From assembly GCA_034096865.1 (NCBI GenBank), contig JAWQFJ010002783.1:37501-101500 (forward strand): a DNA stretch of 64,000 nucleotides, given 5' to 3'. The position numbers and the translations under genes were made by a program. This stretch comes from Theodoxus fluviatilis (taxonomy: Eukaryota > Mollusca > Gastropoda > Cycloneritida > Neritidae). The notes beneath the pieces are model-generated. The model was not told where the DNA came from. It worked only from the letters and a program-made list of their open reading frames with translations, and made no database searches. Within the stretch, counting starts at the first letter, position 1. Every line of letters begins with the position of its first letter. Positions 1 through 42,984 of the stretch are shown here, piece after piece.

Positions 1-346
1 CACGGGCAGACAGAGACACGATCAGACAGAGACACGGGCAGACAGAGACACGGGCAGACAGACACGGGCAGACAGAGACCCAGGCAGACAGAGACACAGG
101 CAGACAGAGACCCAGGCAGACAGAGACCCAGGCAGACAGTCACAGGCAGACAGAGACACGGGCAGACAGACACAGGCAGACAGAGACACAGGCAGACAGA
201 GACACAGGCAGACAGAGACCCAGGCAGACAGAGACCCAGGCAGACAGAGACCCAGGCAGACAGTCACAGGCAGACAGAGACACAGGCAGACAGAGACACA
301 GGCAGACAGACACAGGCAGACAGAGACACAGGCAGACAGCGGTGAG
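1..346. repeat. GGCAGACAGAGACACA minisatellite
   Basis: About 20 tandem copies of a 16-bp unit (GGCAGACAGAGACACA), with CCCAGG, CACGGG and shortened 12-14 bp variants. It begins before the window. It ends about 10 bp from the donor of the minus-strand exon at 357-453, so it lies in an intron of that gene. The long open frames across it come only from the repeat. Confidence 0.9.
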
Positions 347-356
347 GGCAACTGAC

Positions 357-453
357 CTGGAAGGTGATGAGGGTGTTCTGGGGGCCCAGGGTTGCCCACT
401 GCACCACGTCTGTCTCCATCCCCTCCACATCCACCCCCACACCCACCTCCTCA
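357..453 (-). CDS. Likely internal exon of an unidentified minus-strand gene
   Basis: Read on the minus strand, a good acceptor (GGTGTTGTTTCAG) is followed by 97 nt open in one frame and a strong donor (CTTCCAG/GTCAGT). The exon starts with one base completing a codon and then gives 32 residues starting EEVGVGVDVEG and ending QNTLITFQ, finishing in phase 0. The composition looks like real protein, unlike the repeat next to it. I do not recognise the family. The exon at 723-864 ends in phase 0, whereas this one needs phase 2, so at least one more exon must lie between them, or they belong to different transcripts. Confidence 0.45.
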
Positions 454-722
454 CTGAAACAACACCAGCAAGTTTGAGTCTCTGAGTAACCTATGGGTGA
501 GGCATTGTAAATAATACTTTTTCATTTCAAACCATCCATGCATTTGATGTGAAGTTTCCACAGCAACCTAAGGGTGTGACATACGTTACAATTTTCTATG
601 TGCGAAAGATATCTGGTGAACATCTATGATGCACCTACCCCTCTGTATGACTGCATCAGCTTTGGTTCAACGTCTATGACGTGCCAAAGCAAAAAACAAA
701 GTATAAATTTACAGGAACTTAC

Positions 723-864
723 CTTCCCTTCCAACTTGTCTACAATATATACCATTTCCTGGCAGCCTGGCCCGCAGTGCTCTCCCCTCTTGCATGAGTA
801 CATGGTCAGCCCCTCAGCCTGTACTGGCTTGTTGCCATTTGACAGGCTGAGATTGGCAAGCATG
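723..864 (-). CDS. Likely internal exon of an unidentified minus-strand gene
   Basis: On the minus strand an acceptor (CACCCTCAAAG) and a strong donor (GGGAAG/GTAAGT) bound 142 nt. After one carry-over base they encode 47 residues, MLANLSLSNGNK to MVYIVDKLEGK, including a Cys-rich stretch CKRGEHCGPGC. The GCQEMVYIVDKLEG segment faintly recalls the GG-x-E-hydrophobic strand of IPT/TIG (Rel-type) domains, but the match is too weak to name. Probably the same gene as 357-453, transcribed away from WFS1. Confidence 0.45.
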
Positions 865-1204
865 CTTTGAGGGTGGACAATGTGCAAGGTACAGTGCCGT
901 GGTTCTATCCCTGGGACTGGAAAAATCTGGGTTTATTTGAATATAATAAAATTTTCTGTTTCAAAGATTGCATATATATATATATGGTTGACTTCAGTTT
1001 CCATAGCAAATCATGGGGAGGCACATAAGTTAGAATTTTCCTTTTCAACTATGCATGAGGGTGACACAATTTTTCATTGCCAACTGCGGGTGAGGCATAT
1101 ATACAAAAGAATTTTCCATGTCAAACTCTGGATGAGGTTGATGTAAGTTTCTATGGCAAACCATAAGTAAGGCATTTATGTCCTAATTTTTTCATGTCAA
1201 ACCA

Positions 1205-1407
1205 TATGGATGGACGGATGGATGGATGGATGGCATTTTACGGCATATCAGCCTTTGTAGGCTATGTAAGGCCATTAAGCACGAAAATCACTAGTATAGT
1301 TGAGAGTAAGCGTATATCAAGTCACGATGTCCCTATTTATTTGCCTTTTACAAATTTAGTAGGGTATGCGGTGGGTCTATTCTGACCCCCAACCCATGGG
1401 GGTCCAT
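1205..1407 (-). mobile_element. Short dispersed repeat S1 (SINE-like, CATC tail)
   Basis: Reverse-orientation copy of a ~200-bp repeat found several times in this window. Read on the minus strand it runs from a GGGGTCAGAATAGACCCACC block, through TAGGGACATCGTGACTTGAT and TAGCCTACAAAGGCTGATA, to a (CATC)n tail. The simple-repeat 3' tail suggests retrotransposition. I see no tRNA-type box B, so its head may derive from something other than a tRNA. Confidence 0.65.
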
Positions 1408-1719
1408 ATATGAAGCTTGTATGATGAGTCTCTACAGCTAAGTATGTTTGAGGCATATTTCTCCTAAGGTTCCACTACAAACCATGTATGAAGCTGATGT
1501 GATGATGCGCTTCTGTTGTAAAACATGTTTGAGGCATTTATGTCGAAATGTTCCACAAACCATGCATAATGCTGATTTTTAAAATGAGATTCTATATAGT
1601 ATAACAACGCATGGCTAGGGCATATTAATGTGTAATACTTTTCCCAGTTCAAACTATGCATGAGGCTGAAATATTATGAGTTGCCATAACAAACCATGGG
1701 TGAGGCTTAAGCATGATTA

Positions 1720-3640
1720 AGACTATTTCTTCTGTACTCTTCCTAGCTCAGGCTGTCATGTTCAGAGGTATGCATTTCAAATATATACCATGATGAAAAA
1801 CTAAACAACGTCCCCACCTCTGATAAGTGATAGTTCCATGTTACTGTCCTCAAATCTGTCAACTGGCAACTGTAAATGAAAAGTCAATCTTGATATTTTC
1901 ATGCATGTGTTAGTGATTGGAAACTTAATACTCCGGCTGATGAGGGGAAAGGCCAGCGGCGGCAGCTGTATGTAGTACTCAGGTCTTGGTTTCAATGTGC
2001 CTTAATATTTTGTAAACAATCACATTTTTCTTATTGATCATTTGATGTTTTGTGACAATCTATTCATGCTTTTATGATGCGTTCTACATTTACGGTGGTT
2101 AAGGTAAGAATGCTCAAGCGATAACATGTGCTCATGTCTCCCAAACCTCAAGGGGGCATAAAGCTTGTGCAAGATCCTCACATGGTCACGATGGTGATCG
2201 TAAATTTGTTTCTTTCTTTTTTTCTACAATCTAATTAACTTGTGTCTCCATTCATGGTTTCTTTTGTGTTCTAACAGTGGATAACAAGCTAAACGACCAC
2301 CACAACAAAAAACCTCTGCTACTGTGTGTGAAGAAAAACTAGACGAGAGATATTCATACTGACTCGTGCTTTATGAGGACAACGGCAGAGATGAGCTGGG
2401 CTAAAGCAGATTTTACAAGCGGTGCAGAGTAAAAGCATCCTCACCACATCCTAATCATCATCATCATGAATCTTTCGTGTAGATGTATGTACAGTTCGGT
2501 ACTTTACTATTGTAACAGGGTGACACAACTTTTCTGACTGCTTTCTGTGCATGAGCCGCTCCTAATTTCCAGTCTGTCACCATGTGGTCAGTTCGGCTGC
2601 CCACTCAGCACTGTTTTTTTTTTCCATTGTAAACATCCTCTCCAATTCCATGATCCCTGTATCAGACTCTTGGTTACAAATGCACACTGAAGCCATACCA
2701 TACAATGCCAGCCTCGCCTTCCCACGCCTCTTTGCAATTGTACGCCTTCGTGCCACCACTCTGTTTCTTCTGACATCTGGCCCCTCCCAAGTTCTTGGAC
2801 AGCAGATGCCCACTCCCCCCCCCCCCCCCCCCTCTTCCCACGCATTCCTGGTACCACCCCCCATCCCGCACCCTCTCCGTCCCATGCCACGCCTTTCTCT
2901 TGACCCCTCCCCGGATCCCGGCGTTTTCCGGTTTTATGGGGTATATTGAGGTGACCGCTTGTGCTTAGCAGAGTAGAGTAGAATAGAGTACGGACTCATT
3001 CTTGCAGCTACTGAATAAATGGATGAAATGGGAACCGACTGACTCCATGTCCCTCTGTGCCTCTGCCGCCCAACACTTGGGAGGCAGGGGAAAAGTTCCC
3101 AAAACCTGCACCGTAGCCCCAGCAACGTCAATGCTGGTGCCGCTACACTATTTAAAACTGAGGTCCGATATCTTACTTCCCACCTGGCTACGCGCTCAAA
3201 TCAGGTGAGACTGGCGAAGAAATGGGCAAAATCGGACGGATTAATGGGGAAACTTAAAGAGCAAAGTATGCTGGGCTTCAAAACGCCTACACTGACAAAG
3301 AAAAGCAAAGCAGACGAAAGGCACTCACTTCTGGTCCACCATAGGATCATTAGAGTCCATCTCCATCAAACACAAAGGACGTTATCCTCAGATACACTGC
3401 AAACGCCGAGTTGTTTTCAGTAGATCGCGGCCATGTCCTGCTAGCTCTACATCATATTCTTCCATGAGAGTTAGTTCTGAATGGAACAAGCAACGATTTT
3501 CAAGCCTTCATGTGTGAAACTATTTAAAATTAATTTTATTTTAGGATTTCGAGGGGTTATCTTTGTATAGGATTTTGTTTCGTATCATGCATAGGTTGGT
3601 TGGTGGACCGCATTGATTCGTAAACAAGAGGGAGGCGGTA
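1720..3640. other. No gene recognised; region upstream of WFS1 exon 1 candidate
   Basis: AT-rich single-copy-looking DNA with a C tract at 2815-2832. A 64-codon minus-strand frame at 1801-1995 has protein-like composition and could hold another exon of the minus-strand gene, but I see no convincing splice sites. Nothing else supportable. Confidence 0.4.
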
Positions 3641-3653
3641 GCAGAACGCACAG

Positions 3654-34474
<30,821 letters not shown>

Positions 34475-35990
34475 AAGGAGAAGCGTCTGTAGTGGAGGCA
34501 TGATATTTTGCGTGCAAAAATGCACAAACTGTAAATGTTGCCCTATAAGATGATACTGTGTTTTTTAAGCACCTCCAGAATGAAAAAGAAATTCCACACA
34601 GGAAACAACGAAGTATATGGCACATTGTTTTTTGTTTGTTGTTTTTTAATTTCTTTTTGGGGGGGATGTGTGTTTATATATATATATATACACACACATA
34701 TTCAAAAACCAAACACACACACATACTCACAGGAGTACATAATGAAGGTGTGTATGTGTGTGTGTTTGGTTTTTGGGGGGGGTTGTTGTGTTTTTTGGTA
34801 GTTGTTTTGGACTGTAGGCAAGGTGCACCTGTACACTGGGTGCAGAACTGAACATTTTTAAAGAAAGGATCATCTCATAGGACAATATTTACAGTTGATC
34901 AAGAGTCTCTGTATGCCTGTACATCATGGAACTTCAGGGTAGAATTGTCTAGCTCCTAAAACTGCCTGACACTAGGTTGTAGATGGTGGCAGAGGCAGTA
35001 GATATTGGTTGATGTATGAGAAAACTTTATGATTCACAGGGAGTATTTGCACCACATTACACAGCTGTCATTTGTGCACTATCTTGCCTTGAAAAAGTGA
35101 AAGCTGTGTGATGTGAAAAGATTCCCAGTCTGAAATGTTAGAGTGAGTTTTAAAATCTTGCATTTGTTTATTCCACAAATCCTGGATTTGAGAGCCCCAG
35201 CAAATGGAAAGAAAAGCTAGCCCAGTCTTCCTCTGTGGGCCTTTATTTAGTTTCAGTTTTATGAGGTTATATGCAGCTTGTATAGAGAGTGTATACTTAG
35301 TGACTAACCCCTAGGATTCTATGAAAATTGCTTAATATATGACCGACAAATTGTTAATGTATTGATGTGTTGTTTTATTTAAATGCATGAAAGAACTTTT
35401 AATGCCTGGAATTATGCAATTATGAAAAAGTGTTTTCTGAGTCTTTGCGATGTTTAACAGAGTTGACTTGGGCGTGAGTTTTATGAAACTGTGGATATCA
35501 GAACAGCACAGTAGAGAAGAAGTGTTCTCTTTTAGTTCCTTCAGAGGAAATCTGATGCTTGGTTAGCACAGAGATGTGGCAGGGAGTGACTTTGACTACT
35601 GTGCAGGTGGTGGAGCCACAGCATTCACTCTCAGACTGCTGGGGTTGTCATACTGCCTTAGTGAGATAGGAAATGGCCTTGGAGGTGAAATGTGCAGGTA
35701 GACATCTTGGTTGGACACCGTGGCTTGTCACCCACGTAGGGCTCAAACTGCTTGTGCACTCTGCTCCCGATCATTGAGCCACTTCTGCAGTTCTTTCCTG
35801 GGTAGTTCTGTTGGTCAGTGGTTGGACCACCTTTTGGTCTGCTGGCCTTTGGCAAGATCAAGGAGTAGGGCGAGTTCTTGCCTCAGTGAAAAGCTACTGA
35901 ATAGGTGTTCATGTGTAGCAGAGCCACTGAAGAGTGCAACATACAGCCGAAGCCACTCTGTGCCCCTGCTTTAGCGGGAACAGCAGTCTG
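34475..35990. other. WFS1 3' flank and probable 3' UTR
   Basis: No coding feature. Includes a TATATA/CACACA patch at 34676-34700 and G runs at 34660 and 34775. I could not pick a convincing polyadenylation site. Confidence 0.4.
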
Positions 35991-35997
35991 CGGGGCT

Positions 35998-36310
35998 TTC
36001 AGGACTCTGCGGCCGAGTGGTTAGCGCATTTGACCTGCAGCTGCTTGCAGCTAGCGGGTGCAGTGTTCAAAGCTGCAAAGATTCTAGAGTTGCATCCTTG
36101 AGCAAGGTGCTTTACTCACATTGCTTTTCCCCACCCAGGAGTAAAACTGGTACCTACGAGGGCCGAGTTGGAAGATTATGAGAGATAACTTTGGCGCATT
36201 CATCCACAGCCTGGTTGCATGCTCCCTTGGTAGTTGAGATGGTGTTGGAATGATACAACGAGGTATCCCAATGACCAGGGGTAAGAACACCTTAACCTTT
36301 ACCTTTTACC
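35998..36310 (+). mobile_element. tRNA-derived SINE, best copy
   Basis: The head TGCGGCCGAGTGGTTAGCGC resembles a tRNA-Ser/Leu box A region, and GTGTTCAAAGCTGC a box B. The body contains TTGCATCCTTGAGCAAGGTG, CCCACCCAGGAGTAAAACTG and ACCTACGAGGGC and ends in (CCTTTA)-like repeats (36290-36312). It shares head and body with 7363-7600 and the head with 39012-39125. Confidence 0.78.
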
Positions 36311-36490
36311 TTCTCACCTTTGGCACAGCCACAACTTGAACTCCTACCCCAGCCTAAATCCAGGGCTTTAGAGGTCTCAGAGCCTTCCCCTGTAGCTCAC
36401 CCAGGTCTGTAGAAAGCTGTGTGTGGTACCACTGAGGACTGGCTGATGAATTTCATGCCAGATCTGTAGAGTGGCAGACAGTCCCTTTCA

Positions 36491-36673
36491 TGGGACCCGC
36501 AAGGGAAGAGAAAGAGAGGTAGACCTCGAAACAGTTGGCGCCGAGACCTGGACGCCGATGTCAAGAGAACAGGCCACTCTTGGGGACAGTTGGAAAAGAT
36601 TGCTCAGGACTGGGATGGCTGGAGAACCCTTATTTGCGGCCTACGCCCCAGGAGGGGTCAAAGGTGTAAGTAA
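36491..36673 (+). pseudogene. LINE reverse transcriptase C-terminal fragment
   Basis: 60 codons plus TAA, open from TGG: WDPQGKRKRGRPRNSWRRDL, then a segment with SWGQLEKIAQD and WRTLICGL. This tail (QGKRKxGRPxxSWRR then W then A-Q-x-R/D-x-W) is shared by a common animal LINE family and also occurs on the minus strand at 59170-59675. It is followed by a short (TAAG)n, the likely 3' end. The rest of the element is absent. Confidence 0.8.
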
Positions 36674-36679
36674 GTAATT

Positions 36680-39000
36680 GTGATATGCAAATGAGCTAGA
36701 TTATTTTGGTTGACATATTTTTACAATGCAATATTGCTTTTGTGGGTTGCTTTTCCTTTCCACAAATGCTTATATGAGGTTCATTGAGTCAATATTAGAA
36801 GTAAACTTAGCTCATAGTGTTAGTTATGAAAGAGCAGAGGGAATTGTCTTTCAGCATCGTTATTCTTCAGTCTCCAGGGAAAGGTTGTTTGTGATGCATG
36901 CAGATGAAGCTATTTGTTGTGTTATGATCAATACAGGTACTGGCAATAAAATTGAACGATCAATTCAGGTACTGAAAATGATACCCACATAAGTTGCAAG
37001 ATATGCCTTTCTGTCCATGTGATTCTACCATTTCTGTATGCCCAATCTGATTAACAGGTGCATCATGTGAAGAAAATTAGCACATCAGAAAGCTCAGGGA
37101 ATTATCCCAATTTTTATGTTGATTTCACTAAATAATTGCACACATCTTCACTTCATTACTTCCTGCTGGTCTTATTTTTGTAACTTTCAACTGCTTTTCA
37201 GGTGATACAGAGTTCAAAATTAAGACAAACTACTTGAGATTTCCTTCTCAAATATATATCAACATGATCTGTGAGGGCTAAAAGGTTGATTGGACAGATC
37301 ATCCGATGAGGCGAAAAACTGCCAGTCAGTGTCATGGAGAATTCTACACCACGCAAAGTAGGGAGTCCCTATAGACTGAAGAATACTGTGTGCATAAGTT
37401 TTGGTTGTCCAGCTTCTGTAAATCATGCAGTAGCCTCTATCATAACCACTGTCTTTCCTGTCCTTGCTGTTTATATACACTTGTTTATTTCTATGACAGA
37501 TTATCACAACTTTGCCCATCTCATATTGTTTTTAGTTTTATACACCCATACAGAGTTTATTACCTTGCCTATGTACATCAAAATACTGCAAATGTACACT
37601 TTTTGAGAGGGACATTAAATGCATTCAACTAAAAGCAAGTTATCTACTCATACATTATTTTGAAAGAGGTTCTTGTTTGTGCATGCACACACACACAAAT
37701 TCACACACATACACACACACACACAAGTAATGCAAGAACAATGAACCCTAACTGAAGAACAAGGAAGCTATGCACTGATTAGCCAAGCCCAATGGCACAG
37801 CAATACATATACTGGCCAACAGTCAGGCATATTGAGGCAAGTATGACCATGTAAGGCTTGTTCACTCACAGTGCCTGTACATTTGAGACTGGAATGCTTT
37901 CAAAGGCCTCAGCAGCTGGTGCTGTTGGCTGTGCTCTAGTTGCTTCAGTAATCAGGTGCCTCTACTAGTCACCCCCTTCAAGCTCACCCTTCTCAGCACC
38001 GCAAGTATGCCTCCACTCCAGCAAGATGGTTGCATGTGCTTATGCCTTTAAGCCTCCATATACCTGCTCTTACAGTAAATTCCTCATCCTATTACAAACA
38101 CACACTCACACACACACACACATACCACAGCCAAGGTTGTGTGTATGTGTGTGAGTGATGGTATGCTGGTGTATGGGTATGTATGAGCTATAGCAAGGCA
38201 TACGCTCTCAGGGAGGCCAAAAGAATCGATTCAAGGACTCTCTGGTCTTTGAAGGCCTTGAACATCCATCTTGGCACCTGGGAGGCGACTGCTCAGGACA
38301 GAATCTGCTGGTGATTTATCTACCAGGGCTCCGCGACATGCAAAGCCAACAGGACTGCTGCAGCTGAGCAAAAACAGCTGGCCCTGAAAGCCGGAGCTGG
38401 CAAGCCACAGCTGCCAGCCAATTTCCTGCCCCCACTGTCCAAAGACCTGTGCACTGATCAGCCTCATTAGTCATCTGCACACCCACAGGCCTGCTATATC
38501 CCCAGTCCCTGCATGACCCAGATGGTCGCCATCAAACCCGATGGACAAGCAAGAAAAGTGTGTGAATGTGTGTATGCGCGTGTGTGTGCCTTGCAAATAA
38601 TGAGTCCATTTAATAAAAAACACGTGCACTTCACCTGTGTGTGTGTGTGTGTGTGTTTAATGACGTGTACCTGTTCTGTTTCATGTCATGTCCTATAGGA
38701 AGGTTTGCTGAAGTGTTTGATGGAAGTGAAGTTCTACAATGAATGATACAAAATTAATGTCTACTCAAGACAACTGAATGAGTGGGAAAGTGTTCTTATC
38801 AAGAAGGGATTGGTTCCTGTAAATTGCGCGCACACACACATAAGTAAGGGTCACGGATGTTATCTACATCAGCCAAGCCCACCTTGGGCAGGAAGCGTTT
38901 TTCAAGCCATCAGTCTACTAGACCCTAGCTCACTCTGGATCAGTTAAGTCTCGGGATTGCTCGATAAAAAAACGCAGTTAAATAACTTAAAAGGATGCCG
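36680..39000. other. Intergenic, no gene recognised
   Basis: Between WFS1 and LSM12. Contains short CA/GT tracts (37683-37725, 38100-38155, 38636-38656). The open frames here lack codon bias or known motifs. Confidence 0.4.
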
Positions 39001-39011
39001 AATAAATTCGA

Positions 39012-39125
39012 TGGGGTTCTAGCTGTGGCCTAGCGGTAAGACCCTTCGGCATGCAGTTGCTTGTAGATAATGGGTGCGGTGATCGAAGCTGCAGAGATCC
39101 CTGAGTTGCATCATGATGAATGATC
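39012..39125 (+). mobile_element. tRNA-derived SINE, 5' fragment
   Basis: GGTTCTAGCTGTGGCCTAGC, GGTAAGACCCTTCGGCATGC and GGTGATCGAAGCTGC match the head of the SINE at 35998. The copy stops after GAGTTGCATC. Confidence 0.55.
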
Positions 39126-39612
39126 ATGATCATTCCAACACGGCAACAGAATGTAAACCTAACCTCTCCGGCGGAGGTACATGATGATGTCTTTATGATG
39201 TAATTATTATTATACGACACGCTGCGTGAAGCTTCATTTTGCGTAGCGCTTGTGGCAGCTGCAGCCAAACGGCATACGCGCCTCAGCAATTGATATTTGG
39301 ACAGCAGAGTGAGACACTCTCGTTTCTTGAACAACAATGAAGAGGCTGCATGCGAGGTGCTGTGCGAAGTAGCGTGTGTTTACAAATTACAACGCATGCG
39401 CCATTTCTGCAGGATTCTGTTTGTAAAGAACTGGTAAATTCTTATTTAGTGTCAAAATAATAGGCTTAAAAATTTTATTCAGCGTAATTTTTTCCGATAC
39501 AAATATTATAATTCAGTTAAATATAACGTTTTTAAAAAAATTATTTACTTCCCATGTGGCAACAAAGCGGAACCGGAAGTGGCGGATGCGCAGGATTTTA
39601 CTGGGGGAAAAC

Positions 39613-39730
39613 ATGGAAGAAAACGGTCCTTTCAGTGTTGGCTCTGTTTTAGACATTACAACTTGCCACGACGAACAATTTCGTGGAGAAGTGGTTGCAT
39701 TCGATATTAACTCGCGTCTAGTAGTCATCA
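39613..39730 (+). CDS. LSM12: LSM12 exon 1, Lsm domain start
   Basis: LSM12 is an RNA-associated protein with an N-terminal Lsm domain and a C-terminal anticodon-binding-like domain. From ATG at 39613 (context AAACATGG) the frame gives MEENGPFSVGSVLDI, then QFRGEVVAFDINSRLVVI, closely matching the YFSVGS and LQGEVVAFDYQSK strands of LSM12. An in-frame ATG lies at 39586, but 39613 has the better context and matches the family's length. The donor (ATCA/GTATCC) is weak but leaves phase 1, as exon 2 requires. Confidence 0.85.
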
Positions 39731-40214
39731 GTATCCTTTTGGATTTTGATACATCTGTGGAAACTTCGGGTTCGGCATGCACTAGAACATGTGCTTACCT
39801 GCGCTGGACAGTACGACATGTCGGCATTTCCTATATGTATTTGTCGTTTCATTCATCGCAGACGAGCGCTAGGGCTTTGAGTTTAACCATAACTCTAAAT
39901 GTTGAACCAAAATTTGACTGAAATGCTATCGTTTCCCTAACCGTAACCCTACCAAAACTGTAAACAATATCCTTACCCCCTGCCTGTCCTTAACCTAACG
40001 GGCAGCTAACCCCTAACTGTTACCAGAAACCGTATAGGCAAAACCCCGACCCAAACCTCTAACCTTACCCTTATGTCTGTGGAAGTCGAAATGATTTTGT
40101 AATCTTGCAGAAATTGGTGATCTTGATGCCTGACAATAATTGCTAATGATGCTGATGGGCTCTTTGCTTGTCTGCAGAATTTTGTGGGTGTACTTTTCCT
40201 GACTGTGCCTTCAG

Positions 40215-40348
40215 AAAACAATGTTCCAGGCCTACACAACACAGCAGACGTCCGGATGATCAATTTGGATTTTGCCAAAAGTGTTGAGATCGTCAAAGAA
40301 AATGAGACCATCTCATTGCCACCATTGAATACAGTCAACATCCATCGT
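40215..40348 (+). CDS. LSM12: LSM12 exon 2, end of Lsm domain
   Basis: Acceptor GACTGTGCCTTCAG. The carried A plus AA makes Lys, aligning with the ALK of human LSM12. It then encodes NNVPGLHNTADVRMINLDF and KSVEIVKENETISLPPLN, equivalent to the ADILLINLQYVSEVEII region. Ends CATCGT/GTAAGT in phase 0. The frame is open further upstream through an earlier acceptor (40177), but that one does not match the incoming phase. No exon for the C-terminal domain was found downstream, so the gene is incomplete here. Confidence 0.83.
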
Positions 40349-40584
40349 GTAAGTATCATGCAGGGTTTGTTGAGTACATGAGTTGTAGGTGAGTGCAGTT
40401 TCTGCTACCATTGGTTGCAACTCTTCTCTGCCCTATACCTTCACACTTGGCCAGGCGTTTCCCCTGTGGGTTGGAGTGGGAATAGAGCCACCTTTTCTCT
40501 CTTAATCTCAGTTCTGGATTCTCCAATGGATAAGTAGGCAGGCAGGTCATCTGAAATGTGACCTCATGTGGGAATGGAGGCCAA

Positions 40585-40930
40585 TTCTGGTGACCATCTA
40601 TAGTCTACAAAGGCTGATAGGCCATAACCAATTATTCCTTCATTCACTCATTCATTCATTCATTCATTCATACTGCTCATAACTAGGAGCCCTCAATGGA
40701 TTGGGGGTCAGAATAGGCCCACCGTGTCTCCCTATGCGATTCTTAACAGGGAAAACTAGGGACATCTTGACTTGATTAGCACTTGCTCTAAACTATTCTA
40801 GTGATTTTTTTGCTTATTGATATCTTTACAGCAGTAAACTCCATCCATCCATCCACCCACCCACCCACCCACCCACCCACCCATCCATTCATCCATCCAT
40901 CTATCCATCCATCCATCCAACCATCCATCC
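40585..40930 (+). mobile_element. S1 SINE-like copies with (CATC)n/(CACC)n tail
   Basis: A 3' fragment (TAGTCTACAAAGGCTGATAG plus CATT repeats, 40600-40670) is followed by a fuller copy from GGGGTCAGAATAGGCCCACC (about 40709), CTAGGGACATCTTGACTTGA and a CATC/CACC tail to about 40930. Confidence 0.65.
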
Positions 40931-41914
40931 AACTAGGATGCTAGGGGAGAGCACTTGGATATTGGCTTCCAGAAGCTAGTAAGAGATATGGAGAGACTAC
41001 AAGATCTGGATGTAACTTGACCTGCATGCACAATCTTGAGTTGTTAGTATTTTCAGGAAAATGTTCAGGCATGAAATGATCATTTCGTCACATAAATTTG
41101 TGACTAAGACTGTTACTGCCTGAATTTATTACTAAGGCCAAAGAAAACAATAGTTGTGGGAACAGTAACATGGCAAAAAAAGAAAATAGGCTCAGTAGGT
41201 CAGCCTGAACTTTGTGAAATAAATAAAAAAGTTGTTGTAGAAGAGGCCAGATCAAACATACATCAAGTTTCTCTGTCATTGAAAATGCTTTCTTAAACTA
41301 GGTTGCGGCAGACCCCCTGAGTGATAACTCACCATCAATGCGTAAAATCGCCTATTTTAGGTCTTTTTCCCATGACGATGTTTCAGTCACTAATGCACCA
41401 ATTTTTGCCAAACAAATATCTAATTGAAAAACTATCTTTTATCTTTAAAATACTGTTGGTTTTGTTTGAATTGGTTGAATGTGTACCTCAAGCCATTTAA
41501 AACAAAAACCCATGTGTTGCGCCGCTCGCGTCATTTTGGACCGACATTCCTGCAGCGCTGCGTGTGTCAGATTTTCGGATACTTGTTTCGCGGCCTTTGC
41601 GTGAGTTTTACATGGGGCCTACACACCTATATTTAGTATCAAAGTGTTCACGGAAGAATGAGGTTTTTAAAAATGTAAGGCGGCGTTGTCTTCTAATTAA
41701 AAGAATGAGCGTAAAATCGAATTTTCTACAAAAGCCGATGATTTTTCAACGATTTTGAAGAAAATAACAAACTAAAGCGCATCCTAACTACAAGAAAAAT
41801 GAAGCCGAATGCATACCCTTTCGAATGATGTATTAGGTTAATGTATTAATTACTTGTCCTTGTCACGCAATCCGATCAAAACGAAGCGATTTCCCGCGAT
41901 TTTTGCAAGTCGAC

Positions 41915-42287
41915 TCGCACAATGGCGAGCGAAGAATGTGACGGTGCGGATGCGATTTCGACGGCCAAATCAACTGAAATCGGTAAGTTTGTTAGGTTTC
42001 TGTTTCAGTTTATGCTAGAAAATCATTTAGGAAGATATTTATTCCATTATTTTGCACATATTGGGAAAAGTGTTGCAGAAGTCGGGACTTTCAGCGAGTG
42101 CTACATAGGCGCGAAGTTCGAAAAACCGGAAGTGGCAGTCGGTTCGATAAAATCCACCTTTTCCAGGATTCGCACATATTAATAACACAAAATAATAATG
42201 TAACACGAAAGATTAAAGTCTTTCTGAGTTGTCTATTTTATTTTATTTTAACTAGTGGTAGGATTCCGTGGTAATTTGTATCAAATC
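41915..42287 (+). repeat. Dispersed repeat R1, copy 1
   Basis: About 370 bp shared, at roughly 80 percent by eye, with 50965-51357. Both end abruptly after GGTAATTTGTATCAAATC. It contains the first exon of the hypothetical gene, so that exon is part of a repeat family. Confidence 0.8.
41922..41982 (+). CDS. Hypothetical two-exon gene, exon 1
   Basis: ATG in context CACAATGG opens MASEECDGADAISTAKSTEI plus one base, then a strong donor (ATCG/GTAAGT). The carried G joins AG of the acceptor at 42985 to give Glu. A related but decayed sequence with a stop in this frame exists at 50977. The short acidic start resembles those of the transposon frames at 52925, 60656 and 63339. Function unknown. 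Confidence 0.4.
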
Positions 42288-42414
42288 GACAGTGTCTGTT
42301 CTGTCAAGGGAGGTAATGCATTAGATCGCGCGAACAAGACACAAGCATGCACATCAAACAACCATCGTCACGCAATCACACATACCCGATCTTCAACCAT
42401 AACACATGTACAAG

Positions 42415-42715
42415 CCCCCCCCCCCATCCCCCCCCCACCCCCCCCCCCCCCCCTCCCCCTCCCCCCCCCCCACCCCCGCCTCCCCCTCCCCCCACCCCCC
42501 TCCCCTCCCCCCCACCTCCCCCTCCCCCCTCCCCCCACCCCCCTCCCCTCCCCCCACCCCCGCCCCCCCTCCCCCCACCCCCCAACCCCTCCCCCACCCA
42601 ACCCCCCATCCCCTCCCCACCCACCCCCAATCCCCCCCCGACCCCCACCCCCCTCCCACCCCCCCTCCCACCTCGACCCACCCCACCCCGACCCACCCCA
42701 CCCCCACCCCCACAT
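42415..42715. repeat. C-rich low-complexity tract (G-quadruplex potential)
   Basis: About 300 bp of CCCCCC runs broken by A and T. The minus strand holds dozens of consecutive G runs. All frames here (poly-Pro, poly-Gly) are artefacts. Confidence 0.95.
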
Positions 42716-42984
42716 CATGTTCTTCATCCTGCATCACAACACAATCACAGGAAAGACCAACAAGAGACAGGCATGCACATCAACAACCACACTCACACAG
42801 CATACATACATCATCATCAACGTATAACGCATGCACTCCTCCCCCCTCACTTTCACATGTTCATCCTTGTTGGCACAGACATAGTTCACACCATTCATAG
42901 TCATTCCTGTCACAGTTCACAGCACTACATTTGTGTTTACATTTGTGGTCCTACTGACTCCTGCTTCCTTCCTTTTCTGTGCAG

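Larger units (their letters stand above)
480..1720. repeat. Degenerate ~70-bp tandem repeat
   Basis: Blocks such as AAACCATGNATGAGGCTGATG, GTTTCCATAGCAAACCATGG and GAGGCATTTATGTCCTAATTTT recur about every 70 bp from 480 to 600, 990 to 1200 and 1440 to 1710. The copies are strongly diverged, so this is an old minisatellite. It is interrupted by the minus-strand exon at 723-864 and by the short dispersed repeat at 1205-1407. Confidence 0.55.

Noticed and set aside
1..454. CRISPR-like regular repeats
   Set aside because: Units are directly tandem without unique spacers, and the genome is eukaryotic.
39930..40080. CCCTAA-like stretches suggesting interstitial telomere repeat
   Set aside because: Only scattered CTAACC motifs, with no tandem array of six-base units.
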